Of a stretch of 64,000 nt of DNA, positions 18,884 through 28,512 are shown piece after piece. The stretch is from assembly GCA_944321715.1 (NCBI GenBank), contig CALUMJ010000001.1, positions 62,001 to 126,000 on the forward strand, read 5' to 3'. The first letter of the stretch is position 1, and each line of letters opens with the position of its first letter. The translations under genes and the position numbers were made by a program. Origin of the DNA: an uncultured Muribaculaceae bacterium (GTDB taxonomy: Bacteria; Bacteroidota; Bacteroidia; Bacteroidales; Muribaculaceae). Below the pieces are notes generated by a model. That model was given only the letters and a program-made list of their open reading frames with translations. It ran no database searches and was not told the origin of the DNA.

Positions 18884-18913
18884 TAAAAAGGTCGCCACAG
18901 TGCGGTGGCGACC
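18884..18913 (-). terminator. Terminator of the GH2-esterase operon
   Basis: A 9-bp perfect stem (GGTCGCCAC / GTGGCGACC, 18890-18913) with a 6-nt loop is followed on the minus strand by TTTTTATTT. Confidence 0.85.
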
Positions 18914-18939
18914 TCCATTTTATTCATTTATTAGCGCAA

Positions 18940-20922
18940 TCACCAGGTGTCGGTGCGGAAGGGGGCGACGGTGAAGCCCGAAGGGGTGCTCAACGTGCAT
19001 TCGGGGTTGTCGGCCCAAGCATAGCGCACAGCTGCCGGCATCGGCACTTCGTCGGAATACACAACCACAGTGCCATTCTCGACGTATGCCTTTGCTACAT
19101 GGAACATTTGGTCACTCCCTGCAATGATAAAGCCTTTAACATCGCTTGAAGCAATGAACGGCTCGCCGTCGGCAGGAATATCGAAAGTGATGCGCACCTT
19201 GTTGCCCTCGATTGTGTAGTCCTTGTAAACAGGCGCACTTGCCACCACATCGAGGCCGTAGGTGCGCGAGAGGGCGAGAGCCGACAGGCGACGACCTACT
19301 TCCTGCTTGTTCTTTGGGTGGATGTCACCAGCCTCGCCGAGGTCGATGTTCACCATCATGCCAGTGCCGCTGATATGCAACGCCTTGGCCTGTGCCTCAC
19401 GCAGCGCAGCCCATTGCGAGTCGGGTTGCACGTCGGCACGTTGCAGGTAGTTGGCAAGCTGCACGAAGTAGAATGGCATATCGGCATTGCCGAATTGCTT
19501 GCGCCAATCATGAATCATGGCTTGGAAGAGCGTTTCGTACTCACGTGAGCGACCTACGTTGGCTTCGCCTTGATACCAAATTGCACCTTTAAACGTATAT
19601 TTGAGCCACGGGTTGACCATAGCGTTGAACAGCACGGTAGGGTAGCTTGAACTGCCAGGCGACATAGGCACAGCAGGCATATCGACGAGCGAACAACCCA
19701 CACGGTATTTCCACGCACCAGCAAGCGATATTTTCTCGCTGCCACCACGATGCAATGCCATTGCATCGGCAGGGCCAGTAAGCCCACCTTCGCCACCAGT
19801 GTCGAAATCCCTCACCGCGATTACATTGCGGCCAGCCTTGACATAGGCGGCTGGCACAGTGTAGTGGCGAGGGGTGTTGTAACCAGCGCCTTCGGCAATC
19901 TTGATACCGTTCCAGTAAACAATATCCTCGTCGTCGATTGCACCCAAGTCGAGTTTCAATTCCTTGCCGGCCCACTGCTGCGGAATATCAACATCGTGGC
20001 GGAACCACACGACGCCATCGAAACCGGGCAATCCAGCCTGTTCCACATAATTCGGCACAGCCATATCTTTCCAGTCAGAGTCGTCAAAATCCTCGGCGAC
20101 CCACAATTCCTTGCCGTCGGAATTATAGCCCGTGTCAATCTTGTAAACACGCTCTTTCCATTCACCAAGCTGCTTTTGGTAAAGGGCAAATATTTTATCG
20201 CTGTCGAAATCAAGGGCTTTCAATGCCGCCATCTGCTCGCCGTAGCCATACACGCCGCTGAGCGTTTCAGCACTTGTCCAAGCCTCGGCCGGCGTGCCTC
20301 CCCACGTGCTTGCCACTACGCCTACAGGCACATGCAACTCTTGCCACAAGCGACGGGCAAAGAAATAGGCGAGCGACGAAAATTCGGGAACCGTAGATGG
20401 CGAACACTCTTGCCAGCCGCCGAGCGTTGACTCGACAGCGTCGGTAGGCTCGACCGACGTGGCTTGTTTCACAAGGTAAAGACGAATGTCGGGATAATCG
20501 GCATTGGCAATTTCTTGCTCGTAATCCTTGACTTTTCCCCACCCGGCAATCGGCATTTCCATGTTTGACTGCCCCGAGCAGAACCACACCTCGCCAAGCA
20601 TCACATTGCTTAATTTCAACTCCTTTCCATCAGAAATGGAAATCGTGTAGGGACCGCCAGCATCGGCAGTAGCCACTCGCACACTCCATGCGCCATCGGC
20701 ATCAGAACGTGTGACGACGGCACCGGCCGACCAACCCACTTTTACCGTCACGCGGCTATTTTTGTCGGCCGAGCCATAAATCGTCACTGTATCGTTGCGT
20801 TGCAGCACCATGTTGTCGGTGAAAATCCCGGGCAACGTCACTCGTGCATCAAGGGTTGCCGGGCTTGCGACAGCCGCAAGCCCCAGCACTCCTGTAATAA
20901 TTTTCTTAAAGCGATTATTCAT
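18940..20922 (-). CDS. Sialate O-acetylesterase (SGNH hydrolase family)
   Basis: Probably removes O-acetyl groups from sialic acids or other glycans so that exo-glycosidases can proceed. A signal peptide (IITGVLGLAAVASPATLDA) is followed by the conserved TLPGIFTDNMVLQR start. CSGQSNMEMP carries the nucleophile Ser119, and GDIHPKNKQEVG carries the Asp533-x-His535 pair of the triad. A galactose-binding-like beta-sandwich insertion lies near residues 240-370. The 660 aa length is typical. It starts 2 bp after the GH2 stop, so the two are co-transcribed under the HTCS locus. The exact ester substrate is not shown by sequence. Confidence 0.9.
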   Translation of the reverse strand: MNNRFKKIITGVLGLAAVASPATLDARVTLPGIFTDNMVLQRNDTVTIYGSADKNSRVTVKVGWSAGAVVTRSDADGAWSVRVATADAGGPYTISISDGKELKLSNVMLGEVWFCSGQSNMEMPIAGWGKVKDYEQEIANADYPDIRLYLVKQATSVEPTDAVESTLGGWQECSPSTVPEFSSLAYFFARRLWQELHVPVGVVASTWGGTPAEAWTSAETLSGVYGYGEQMAALKALDFDSDKIFALYQKQLGEWKERVYKIDTGYNSDGKELWVAEDFDDSDWKDMAVPNYVEQAGLPGFDGVVWFRHDVDIPQQWAGKELKLDLGAIDDEDIVYWNGIKIAEGAGYNTPRHYTVPAAYVKAGRNVIAVRDFDTGGEGGLTGPADAMALHRGGSEKISLAGAWKYRVGCSLVDMPAVPMSPGSSSYPTVLFNAMVNPWLKYTFKGAIWYQGEANVGRSREYETLFQAMIHDWRKQFGNADMPFYFVQLANYLQRADVQPDSQWAALREAQAKALHISGTGMMVNIDLGEAGDIHPKNKQEVGRRLSALALSRTYGLDVVASAPVYKDYTIEGNKVRITFDIPADGEPFIASSDVKGFIIAGSDQMFHVAKAYVENGTVVVYSDEVPMPAAVRYAWADNPECTLSTPSGFTVAPFRTDTW

Positions 20923-20924
20923 GA

Positions 20925-23867
20925 TTATTTGTTGTTATAAGGTATTGCCTGAATGGTGTAATCGTTATCATCGAGCAATTCATCGTCAAGCTCGATGCTC
21001 ACGACCTTCTTTTCGCCAGGCATGAGTGTGAAATAGTTATCATTCATGATTGCCGGCAACAAGCGTTCACCGTCGCTACGGCGCAAAGCCTGCACATGCA
21101 CGGCGAATGCCGGACTTTTGGCCGAAGAGGGCAGGGCAATGGTGGCATTGATTGTTGCCTTGCCGCCACTGCGCGACACCTTCGACGACACTTTAAGGTC
21201 AACCGCCTGCAAATCGTTAAGCGCAGTGAAGTCGCAACGGTCGTTGCCACGCCAGTAGTTGTTTTCCGACACCATGTTACCCTCGCTGTCTTTCAACGTG
21301 AGGCGAATGAAATGCACGTCGCTCAATTCCTGCGACGGCTTCACACCACCAAGCACGTCCATGCTATACAACGAGTAACCAAACCACCAGCCGAGTTTCA
21401 AGCCGAGCAAACGCACATAGCGAGCCTCGACATCGGGGAAGATGATTTCGCGCACGCCGGGTTCACCGTCGGTGACATGGAACTTCTCGGTCCAACGCTT
21501 GCCATCGGTCGAAACCTCGATTTTGTATTCCTTGCCGTATGCGGCTTCCCAGTCAAGGCGCACACCACCCACGGGCATCACTTCGCCAAGGTCAACATAT
21601 ATCCACTCATTGTCGGCTTTCTCGGCAGCCCATCGAGTATTTTTGTCGCAGTCAATCACCATTGACGCATCGCCGACCGATGTAGATGAAGCCACCGCAG
21701 TCTTGCCACGTGAGATTATATCACGCCCTTTCTCGAAATCTATGACAAAGCATGTGGCCGCAGTGTTTGAGGGGCTGTTGATTGTCGCACTCTTTGAATA
21801 CCTTTCGACAACCTTGCCATCCATGTTATAGACAGCCACTTCGGCAGTCAATCCCTCGTAATCACGTTTAGTGGTGTTGGCCACTTTCACCTCGTCGGTG
21901 ACAGGATTCCAGAATATGTGCAACGGTTCGCAACCTTGCTTGCAGCCAAAATAAGCACCAGTGAGGTCGTAATAGTAATCGTAGGTCTGCCACACCATCG
22001 ACGGATAGGCCGACTGCCCCATCCAGTTCATCACACCCGAAGCATCGTCCCACATACGGTCGAGCCAACCTTCATACAGAGCCTTGTTCGACTCAAGGTT
22101 GATAAGCTGCGCCTTGCGGCAAAAGTCCTCTACACCCTCGGCCTTGCCATACTTGTTGTCGATGTCGGCGGCATACTGCTCGGGAAGTCCGTTTCCGGCA
22201 TTAGAGCCGAAGTAGTGCAAGTTCCACATATCATTAATAGGCCACAAATCTTTCTCGGGAATGAATTTTCGCAGGCTTTCAACATTAGGCACAACAGCCG
22301 TGCCAATCTCGGTGCGGAAACCCCAGCCACATTGCATTTCGCTGTCAAGTCCATATACTGGATATGGAAGGAAATACCACCGTTGGTCTTTTGCTCCCCA
22401 TGGGCCGCTGCCACTCAACCCTCCGGCATTGGAACGAGGCTGGAAATAACGGTCACCGCCATCGAAAGTCTTTATATTCTCGGCCATCCAACCGGTGAGC
22501 GGCGGTTCGGGAGTTCCCTCGTTGTCGCCACACCACACAGCCACACACGGGTGATTGCGCACACGCTTGATTTTCTCAATCATGTTGTTGTTGAACGCAT
22601 TCAAGTCGTATGGTAAGTTAGGGTTGGAGTTAATCCAAAAGTCATCCCACACCATTATTCCATATTTGTCGCAATACTTGTAAAATTCCTCATCGGTAAC
22701 CGAGCCAAGCCAGTTGCGTATCATGTTGAAGTTCATCTCATTGTGCAGACGAATTTTGGTTTCATATTCTTCGCCGCGACAACGCAGCATATACTCCGAC
22801 ATACCCCAGTCGGCACCCTTCACAAACACTGGCACACCATTGATATACAGGTGGAACACACCGCCATCCTTGTCGTAGGCATACTCCTTGATGCCGAAAT
22901 CTATTGTCTTTGTGTCAGACACAACTCCATCAACGGTCACTTCTATTGCGCAAGAGTAAAGGTCGGGATTGCCGTAACCGTTTGGCCACCACAGGCGCGG
23001 ATTATTGACGACCATTTGCGGATAATACCGCTTGTCGAATTTTACAGTCTTGGTTTCGCCCGGTGCGAGTTTCACCTCTTGCGAAAATTCTATGTTGCCC
23101 GGGGTGATAACACCTTTCACAACGGCTGTCGCATCTGCGTTGCCATTGTTCGACACCTCGGTCGATAGCGACAATTCGCCCCTTGCCCTCGTAGGCACTG
23201 CCGTGCGCATCCAAGGGTCTTTCAGGGTGACTGCACCCGACTCCGACAGATACACCTTGTCGGTGATACCGCTGTTCAACCCTGGCACGTATGGCATCCA
23301 ATCCCAACCACCGCTCGACAAGTAGCACGGACTGCCACAATTGGCAAGCGGAGTGTCGGGTATATGAACAAGCACTGCCAGTATGTTCTCGGCATTGCGT
23401 TTCACGAGCGATGACACATCAAACCTCCCACGGTGCATGAACCCGTCGAGTGCTCCTATAAATCGTCCGTTCAAGTAGATTTCACCCTTGCGGTTTATGC
23501 CATCGAAATTAAGCCAAATGAAATCATCATCGATGTCGGAAGGCAGAGAAAATGATGCCCTGTACCAGAAACTGCGGTCATACTTAGCCCTGTCAACATT
23601 ATGAATGTTGTCGCCAAAGTTAGGGTCGAGTTCCTTGCCAGCCTCAACGTATGATGTGAACACAGTGCCAGGCACTACGGCATCTACTTCTTGAGGGTTG
23701 GCATATCCCGGCATGAACAATTGCTGCACGTCACCGACAGCGTCTTCGGGCATTACTGTCCATTTCACACTCTCCGACGGGCCATGCAGGTAATAGTTAC
23801 CCGCCACCCCGGCAACGGATGAAAGCATCACAAAAAGTGACGCAAATAATTGCTTCCTAAGATTCAT
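20925..23867 (-). CDS. GH2 exo-glycosidase (beta-mannosidase / exo-beta-glucosaminidase type) with CBM32-like domain
   Basis: Secreted GH2 enzyme of the branch with beta-mannosidases, exo-beta-glucosaminidases and mannosylglycoprotein endo-beta-mannosidases. Signal peptide, jelly-roll (VPGTVFTSYV, SFWYRASFSLP), Ig-like domain and barrel are in order. CGDNEG gives the likely acid/base Glu450 and FRTEIG the nucleophile Glu520. A discoidin/F5-8C (CBM32-like) domain is inserted at about 715-850 (DKNTRWAAEKADNEWIYVDLG). Within an HTCS locus with fucosidase and mannosidase, removal of core beta-mannose or hexosamine from host glycans is plausible but not proven. A TAATTTTG -7 element lies upstream. 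Confidence 0.88.
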   Translation of the reverse strand: MNLRKQLFASLFVMLSSVAGVAGNYYLHGPSESVKWTVMPEDAVGDVQQLFMPGYANPQEVDAVVPGTVFTSYVEAGKELDPNFGDNIHNVDRAKYDRSFWYRASFSLPSDIDDDFIWLNFDGINRKGEIYLNGRFIGALDGFMHRGRFDVSSLVKRNAENILAVLVHIPDTPLANCGSPCYLSSGGWDWMPYVPGLNSGITDKVYLSESGAVTLKDPWMRTAVPTRARGELSLSTEVSNNGNADATAVVKGVITPGNIEFSQEVKLAPGETKTVKFDKRYYPQMVVNNPRLWWPNGYGNPDLYSCAIEVTVDGVVSDTKTIDFGIKEYAYDKDGGVFHLYINGVPVFVKGADWGMSEYMLRCRGEEYETKIRLHNEMNFNMIRNWLGSVTDEEFYKYCDKYGIMVWDDFWINSNPNLPYDLNAFNNNMIEKIKRVRNHPCVAVWCGDNEGTPEPPLTGWMAENIKTFDGGDRYFQPRSNAGGLSGSGPWGAKDQRWYFLPYPVYGLDSEMQCGWGFRTEIGTAVVPNVESLRKFIPEKDLWPINDMWNLHYFGSNAGNGLPEQYAADIDNKYGKAEGVEDFCRKAQLINLESNKALYEGWLDRMWDDASGVMNWMGQSAYPSMVWQTYDYYYDLTGAYFGCKQGCEPLHIFWNPVTDEVKVANTTKRDYEGLTAEVAVYNMDGKVVERYSKSATINSPSNTAATCFVIDFEKGRDIISRGKTAVASSTSVGDASMVIDCDKNTRWAAEKADNEWIYVDLGEVMPVGGVRLDWEAAYGKEYKIEVSTDGKRWTEKFHVTDGEPGVREIIFPDVEARYVRLLGLKLGWWFGYSLYSMDVLGGVKPSQELSDVHFIRLTLKDSEGNMVSENNYWRGNDRCDFTALNDLQAVDLKVSSKVSRSGGKATINATIALPSSAKSPAFAVHVQALRRSDGERLLPAIMNDNYFTLMPGEKKVVSIELDDELLDDNDYTIQAIPYNNK

Positions 23868-23915
23868 CAGTAAGTTTATGTTTATGTTAAAGTAATAGGC
23901 GTTTACAAGCCATTA

Positions 23916-23923
23916 CAAAATTA
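23916..23923 (-). promoter_or_regulatory. -7 element for the GH2-esterase operon
   Basis: TAATTTTG on the minus strand fits TAnnTTTG; no clear -33 TTTG at the usual spacing. It lies in the 131-bp gap between the HTCS stop and the GH2 start. Confidence 0.4.
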
Positions 23924-23998
23924 CCCAACACGAACTTACTTGCTTAGAAGCCCTACACCATAAAATAGCAAATTTGCGCCAATTGAGGCAGCCGTGCA

Positions 23999-26900
23999 TC
24001 ATTCTTGCACTTCATCGGTCGATTTCTGCTTGCCGCGTGACTTCTCGCGCTGCATTTGCACCTGTTTCTCGAAGTCTTTTGGCGACATACCGAATTGCTT
24101 GCTGAACAATTTGCTGAAATAGGAATGCGAGCTGAATCCCACCATGTAGCAGATTTCGCCCATCTTGTACTTGCCTTCCTGTATTAGTTCGGCCGCTTTT
24201 TTCAATTTTATCAAGCGAATGAAATCGAGTGGCGGAAGGTTGAAAATATTCTTGATTTTACGCAGTAGGCTCGAACGGCTCATGCACAATTCCTCGGCAA
24301 GGCGTTCCACATTGAATGTTTCATCGGTGATGTTGTCATTGATAACCTTGAGCAACTTGTCCATAAACACCTCGTCTTCCTTGCTCATCTGCATGTTCTT
24401 GACTGGGAAGAATGGACGTTTTGAAAATGCCTCGCGCTCTTTCTGCCGGTTGCTAAGCAACGATGTGATTTGCATCTTCAGGTAGCCAAACGAGAAGGGC
24501 TTCTCGATGTATGCCTCGGCACCAGTCCTCAACCCGGCAATCTTGCTATTTATGTCGTTCTTTGCCGTCAAGAAAATTACTGGTATATGGCACAGATTCA
24601 AGTCGTTCTTCACCGCCTTGCACAATTCTATGCCGTTCATCACAGGCATCATCACGTCGCTGACAATGAGGTCAACATTTACCTGCTTCATCACCTCTAT
24701 GGCTTCTTGCCCATTGGTGGCACGTTCCACATAAAACGACTCTGACAGGCGCGAACAAATAAAATCGAGCAAATCGGGTTCATCTTCCACTATCAAGATG
24801 CAGTATTCCGAAAAATCCTCGTTTTTGTCGGCATCTTCTTCGATTGAATCGAGTGAGTCGAGCATGTCGTTGGTCGCAACTTCGCTCATTGCCTGGGCCA
24901 CCACCTCCTCGCCTTGCTCCATGTTAAGCGGAATGGTGAGTACAAAAGTATTTTCTTGCGATGCCGACGAAGCAATGTCGAGCAACAACGTTCCCTTGTG
25001 TGCCATTGCCAGCGACCTTGCCAACGACAAGCCTATACCCACGCCACGTTTCTCCTTGGTGCGCTCGTCGAGCTGGTAGAAAGGTTCAAAAATCTGCTCG
25101 GCTCGGTTGGCTGGAATTTTGTCACCGTCGCTCGAAACCTTCACTTCAAATGAGCCATCATTACAAGCCAGTTCCACCTTGGCCCAATTGTTGCTGTATT
25201 TCAATGCATTGTTAAGCAGGTTGCTTAAGATTTTTGTTATAGCCTCCTTGTCAACACAAGCCACAAGGCCAACGTCGCAACGAGTCACCGACAGCGTTTT
25301 GCCATTGTGCAAGAATGTAGGTTCAAACCTGCTGACAGTTTCCTCCAACAGGCGCGAAATATCCACTTTCTCGTATTTGAGTTTCAACTTGTTGGCACCA
25401 ATCTTCTGGAAATCGAGCAATTGAGTAGCGAGGTCAAGCAACCGCTTGGTGTTCTGCTCTATGACATTCAGGTTTTTAGCTAATTTGGCATCTTTCACCT
25501 CACCTTGTTCCTTTATTATTTCCAACGGGCCATTAATCAGCGTCAACGGCGTGCGTATTTCATGTGCTACCTCGGTGAAAAACTCCACTTTGCTCTCATA
25601 CAACTCCTTCTCCTTCTCTATCTCAAACAACTTCTGCCGCTCCACAAGTTGCTTGTTCTTGTGCCTGCGATACCATATAAACCATGCAGTGAACATGCAC
25701 ACAGCAAGCACCACATAGCATACAATGGCAGCGGCCGACCACCACCAAGGCGGCGAAACCTTTATAGCAAGCGACCTCGACGGAGTGGGCTTAACCAAGC
25801 CATCTTCACCTGCCACGCTCAAGTGCAACACATATTTGCCCGGCGCAAGGTTGGCATATTGTATGCCACCCTGATTTGACCTTACCCATTGTTTATCGAC
25901 AGGTTCAAGCATATAGTAATATTCATTGGAAGGAGAAGCCGAGTATGACAGCAATGCCACATTCAGGCTTATATTAGCCTTGTCGTATGGCAAGTTTATC
26001 TCGCTCGTTTCTAATATGTTTTCTTTTAATGGCGAATCGGGCGAATGCACGGTGACTTCCTCATTTGAAATCAGCAACTTGGTGAAATATATCGGCGCAT
26101 CGCGTTCTTCATCTACATTATCCAACGGATTGAATGATATGATACCGTCGATTGTACCGAAATAGAACAATCCATTCTTACTCTTTTCGGCCGACTTGTA
26201 ATTAAACTGGTTGCTGCACAAACCTTCTTTGGTCGTAAATACCCTCACATTGCCATTTTCGGGGTCGAATTTCACCAATCCGTGATTGGTGCCAAACCAC
26301 AAGTACCCATTATCATCTTCAAGTATCTTGTATGCCACATCGTCGGGCAACCCATCTTCTACCGAGAAACATGTAAAATTATCTTCTGTGGCATTATAAC
26401 GGCATATTCCTCCACGGTCGGTCGAGAACCACAGGTTGCCCTTGGAGTCTTGCGTAATTGAACTCACCGAGTTGGAGCGGATAGAGTTGGGGTTGTTCAA
26501 GTCGTTGCGGTAGCACACCACTTGCCCCGACGATGGGTCATACTTGACCGCCCCGTCACCCATCGTGGCCAGCCAAATGTTGCCGTCGGGCGTTTCATAT
26601 ATGTCGAAAATCCACATCCCCGACAGTTCCTCTACCTCTTTGAATGCCAGTTTGCTTGCCGATTGTGAACAATACAGCCCGTCGTCGCTGCCTATCCACA
26701 GTCGCCCCCGGCTATCGACAAGCAGCGAGTATATGCTATTGTTTATGCCTAATTGCGCATTGGTATATATGGTCGATTTGCCATAACTGTCAATCACTTG
26801 CATTCCACCCTTGAAATAGCAGCAATATGTGTAACCGCCATGCGAATACAATGCGACTGTCATCATGCTGCCCATCGACGCCGGCGCTGCAACTCTCGTC

Positions 26901-28138
26901 ACATCTTGGGTTTCGGTATTTATGATATTGAAACCTGCATCTTCGGTACCTACCCACAATAATTTATTGCCGTCGTATGACATCTCCCTTGTGCGACCGC
27001 TCGACAGTGAATTTTTGCCATTCTGCGGCAGAAACTTCATAAAGTCGAAAGCACGCTTTGGATGATAGTTTACTCCACCAAACATTGTTCCGAGCCACAT
27101 ACCGCCATCCCTGTCGCGATAGAGCGAATAGACTATGTTATCAGTCAGGCTTGTAGGCTCAAAAATATTGGACGCTGCATGAATAACCTCGCCTGTTGCT
27201 TCGTTCAACACATACAAGCCGTCGTGCGTTCCTGCCCATATTTCATTGTCATGAGCAATGGCGCACCGCACAAAAGTGTGGCTGAGGTCAACAATATCAA
27301 TGTCGGTGAGTATATTTGTTTTGTAGTTATATTTCATCAATTTTCCACTCTGCACAGCCATGATAATCCAATCTCCGTTGCAACTGATGGTGTTTGTTTC
27401 AATTCCGAGCAACGAACGCCCTTTGCTATCTTTGGCTACTTGCACAAACTTGTCGCTCATAGCATCATATCGCAGCAATCCTATATTCCAGCCGCATACC
27501 CACACACCGCCATCGTCGGTTATGCACAGATAGCATATCTGCTCCTTAAATGCCGACGATGGGTAATGAAACAAACGATTACCACTCCAGCGGAAAATGC
27601 CCTTGTCGGGAACGACAATCCAAATGTTGCCTTCATGGTCTTTCTCGATACAAGCCACCCAATTGGTCATCATCTCCCCGTCGGGAGCTACGTCGTCGAT
27701 AAATTCAAAAGTGTCGCGTCTTATGTCATATATGTACACACCCTCATCGGTACCCACCCATAATCGCCGGTCGTCGTCCTCAAACAAAGCCGAAATATTG
27801 TGGTTGCTACGTCCTTTGCTCTCATCATCGCAATTAAAAAGTTCAATGTGCCTGCCATCATAACGATTCAAGCCATTTTTAGTTCCGAACCACATAAATC
27901 CATAGCTGTCTTGAATTATGGCTTTGACATTGCTTTGCGACAATCCATCTTCGCTGCCTATGTGCACGAATGAATAATTCGACACCGACTGCGACCATGC
28001 TGGCACAAAACCGAACAGGACGAAAGCCGCACTTATTACTGCCAAAATATTTGTACTACGACCTACTATACTTTCAACAAATCGCTTAAAGCAATTTTCT
28101 AATGCAGCTTTTGTTGTATAATGCTTATTTTCCCCCAT
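23999..28138 (-). CDS. Hybrid two-component system regulator (HTCS)
   Basis: Single-protein sensor, kinase and transcription factor that switches on glycan-use genes when its periplasmic part binds an oligosaccharide. Order: N-terminal membrane or signal segment (about 28-48), two seven-bladed propellers of Reg_prop repeats (GFMWFGTKNGLNRYDG, RRLWVGTDEGVYIYD and others, about 50-725), Y_Y_Y domain (about 735-795), transmembrane helix (about 798-822), HisKA with His859 in HEIRTPL, HATPase (NLLNNALKYS, GVGIGLSLARS), receiver with Asp1161 in SDVMMP, and an AraC-type HTH (about 1270-1370). All catalytic residues are intact. Two tandem promoter cassettes precede it. Likely targets are the flanking GH2/esterase and GH95/GH92 operons. 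Confidence 0.95.
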   Translation of the reverse strand: MGENKHYTTKAALENCFKRFVESIVGRSTNILAVISAAFVLFGFVPAWSQSVSNYSFVHIGSEDGLSQSNVKAIIQDSYGFMWFGTKNGLNRYDGRHIELFNCDDESKGRSNHNISALFEDDDRRLWVGTDEGVYIYDIRRDTFEFIDDVAPDGEMMTNWVACIEKDHEGNIWIVVPDKGIFRWSGNRLFHYPSSAFKEQICYLCITDDGGVWVCGWNIGLLRYDAMSDKFVQVAKDSKGRSLLGIETNTISCNGDWIIMAVQSGKLMKYNYKTNILTDIDIVDLSHTFVRCAIAHDNEIWAGTHDGLYVLNEATGEVIHAASNIFEPTSLTDNIVYSLYRDRDGGMWLGTMFGGVNYHPKRAFDFMKFLPQNGKNSLSSGRTREMSYDGNKLLWVGTEDAGFNIINTETQDVTRVAAPASMGSMMTVALYSHGGYTYCCYFKGGMQVIDSYGKSTIYTNAQLGINNSIYSLLVDSRGRLWIGSDDGLYCSQSASKLAFKEVEELSGMWIFDIYETPDGNIWLATMGDGAVKYDPSSGQVVCYRNDLNNPNSIRSNSVSSITQDSKGNLWFSTDRGGICRYNATEDNFTCFSVEDGLPDDVAYKILEDDNGYLWFGTNHGLVKFDPENGNVRVFTTKEGLCSNQFNYKSAEKSKNGLFYFGTIDGIISFNPLDNVDEERDAPIYFTKLLISNEEVTVHSPDSPLKENILETSEINLPYDKANISLNVALLSYSASPSNEYYYMLEPVDKQWVRSNQGGIQYANLAPGKYVLHLSVAGEDGLVKPTPSRSLAIKVSPPWWWSAAAIVCYVVLAVCMFTAWFIWYRRHKNKQLVERQKLFEIEKEKELYESKVEFFTEVAHEIRTPLTLINGPLEIIKEQGEVKDAKLAKNLNVIEQNTKRLLDLATQLLDFQKIGANKLKLKYEKVDISRLLEETVSRFEPTFLHNGKTLSVTRCDVGLVACVDKEAITKILSNLLNNALKYSNNWAKVELACNDGSFEVKVSSDGDKIPANRAEQIFEPFYQLDERTKEKRGVGIGLSLARSLAMAHKGTLLLDIASSASQENTFVLTIPLNMEQGEEVVAQAMSEVATNDMLDSLDSIEEDADKNEDFSEYCILIVEDEPDLLDFICSRLSESFYVERATNGQEAIEVMKQVNVDLIVSDVMMPVMNGIELCKAVKNDLNLCHIPVIFLTAKNDINSKIAGLRTGAEAYIEKPFSFGYLKMQITSLLSNRQKEREAFSKRPFFPVKNMQMSKEDEVFMDKLLKVINDNITDETFNVERLAEELCMSRSSLLRKIKNIFNLPPLDFIRLIKLKKAAELIQEGKYKMGEICYMVGFSSHSYFSKLFSKQFGMSPKDFEKQVQMQREKSRGKQKSTDEVQE

Positions 28139-28207
28139 TATTAATATTCGTTAATTTCATTTGGTCTGTTATGAATTCTTTAGTTTTTGGGTTTATGTAA
28201 TGTATGG

Positions 28208-28239
28208 CAAATATAGTGAAAGTAGAGTGCAATACAAAA
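28208..28239 (-). promoter_or_regulatory. Proximal promoter cassette of the HTCS gene
   Basis: On the minus strand: TTTG (28235-28238), a 19-nt spacer, then TATATTTG (28208-28215), a full match to the Bacteroidetes consensus. Transcription would start near 28201, giving a ~60-nt leader. The 32-bp block is repeated with one mismatch at 28290-28321. Confidence 0.7.
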
Positions 28240-28289
28240 AAACAGCTTGCTGATTTTTTTCGTATTGCCGAGGCGCATCCTATATTATA

Positions 28290-28321
28290 CAAATATAGTG
28301 AAAGTCGAGTGCAATACAAAA
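28290..28321 (-). promoter_or_regulatory. Distal promoter cassette of the HTCS gene (near-identical repeat)
   Basis: Same 32-bp block as at 28208, one mismatch, 82 bp upstream, with identical -33/-7 spacing (TTTG, 19 nt, TATATTTG). The remaining 28322-28478 part of the divergent gap is AT-rich with no other clear signal. Confidence 0.65.
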
Positions 28322-28478
28322 TGCTCTGGCATTATTTCACCAAATGTGGAGCAACACCTCCACCAGTTTTTTTGAATAAATGCTCCAAATAATGCTACAA
28401 ATTCGCCAAGCTATGTTAATTGATTTAATCTTGGTATTTTAAGAATAAATGTTTTTAAAAAATAGCCGATGCCAAAAC

Positions 28479-28486
28479 TAATTTTG
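28479..28486 (+). promoter_or_regulatory. -7 element of the GH95-GH92 operon
   Basis: TAATTTTG fits TAnnTTTG and sits 26 bp before the GH95 start. The -33 region is T/A-rich without an obvious TTTG, as expected for a regulator-dependent promoter. Confidence 0.45.
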
Positions 28487-28512
28487 TAACCAAACTAATA
28501 CGCTAAATAACT

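Noticed and set aside
18859-19149. Plus-strand frame near the esterase 3' end
   Set aside because: Antisense to the conserved C-terminus of the esterase and crosses its terminator.
28125-28319. 64-residue minus-strand frame in front of the HTCS gene
   Set aside because: It overlaps the HTCS start and runs through the promoter cassettes; no family resemblance.
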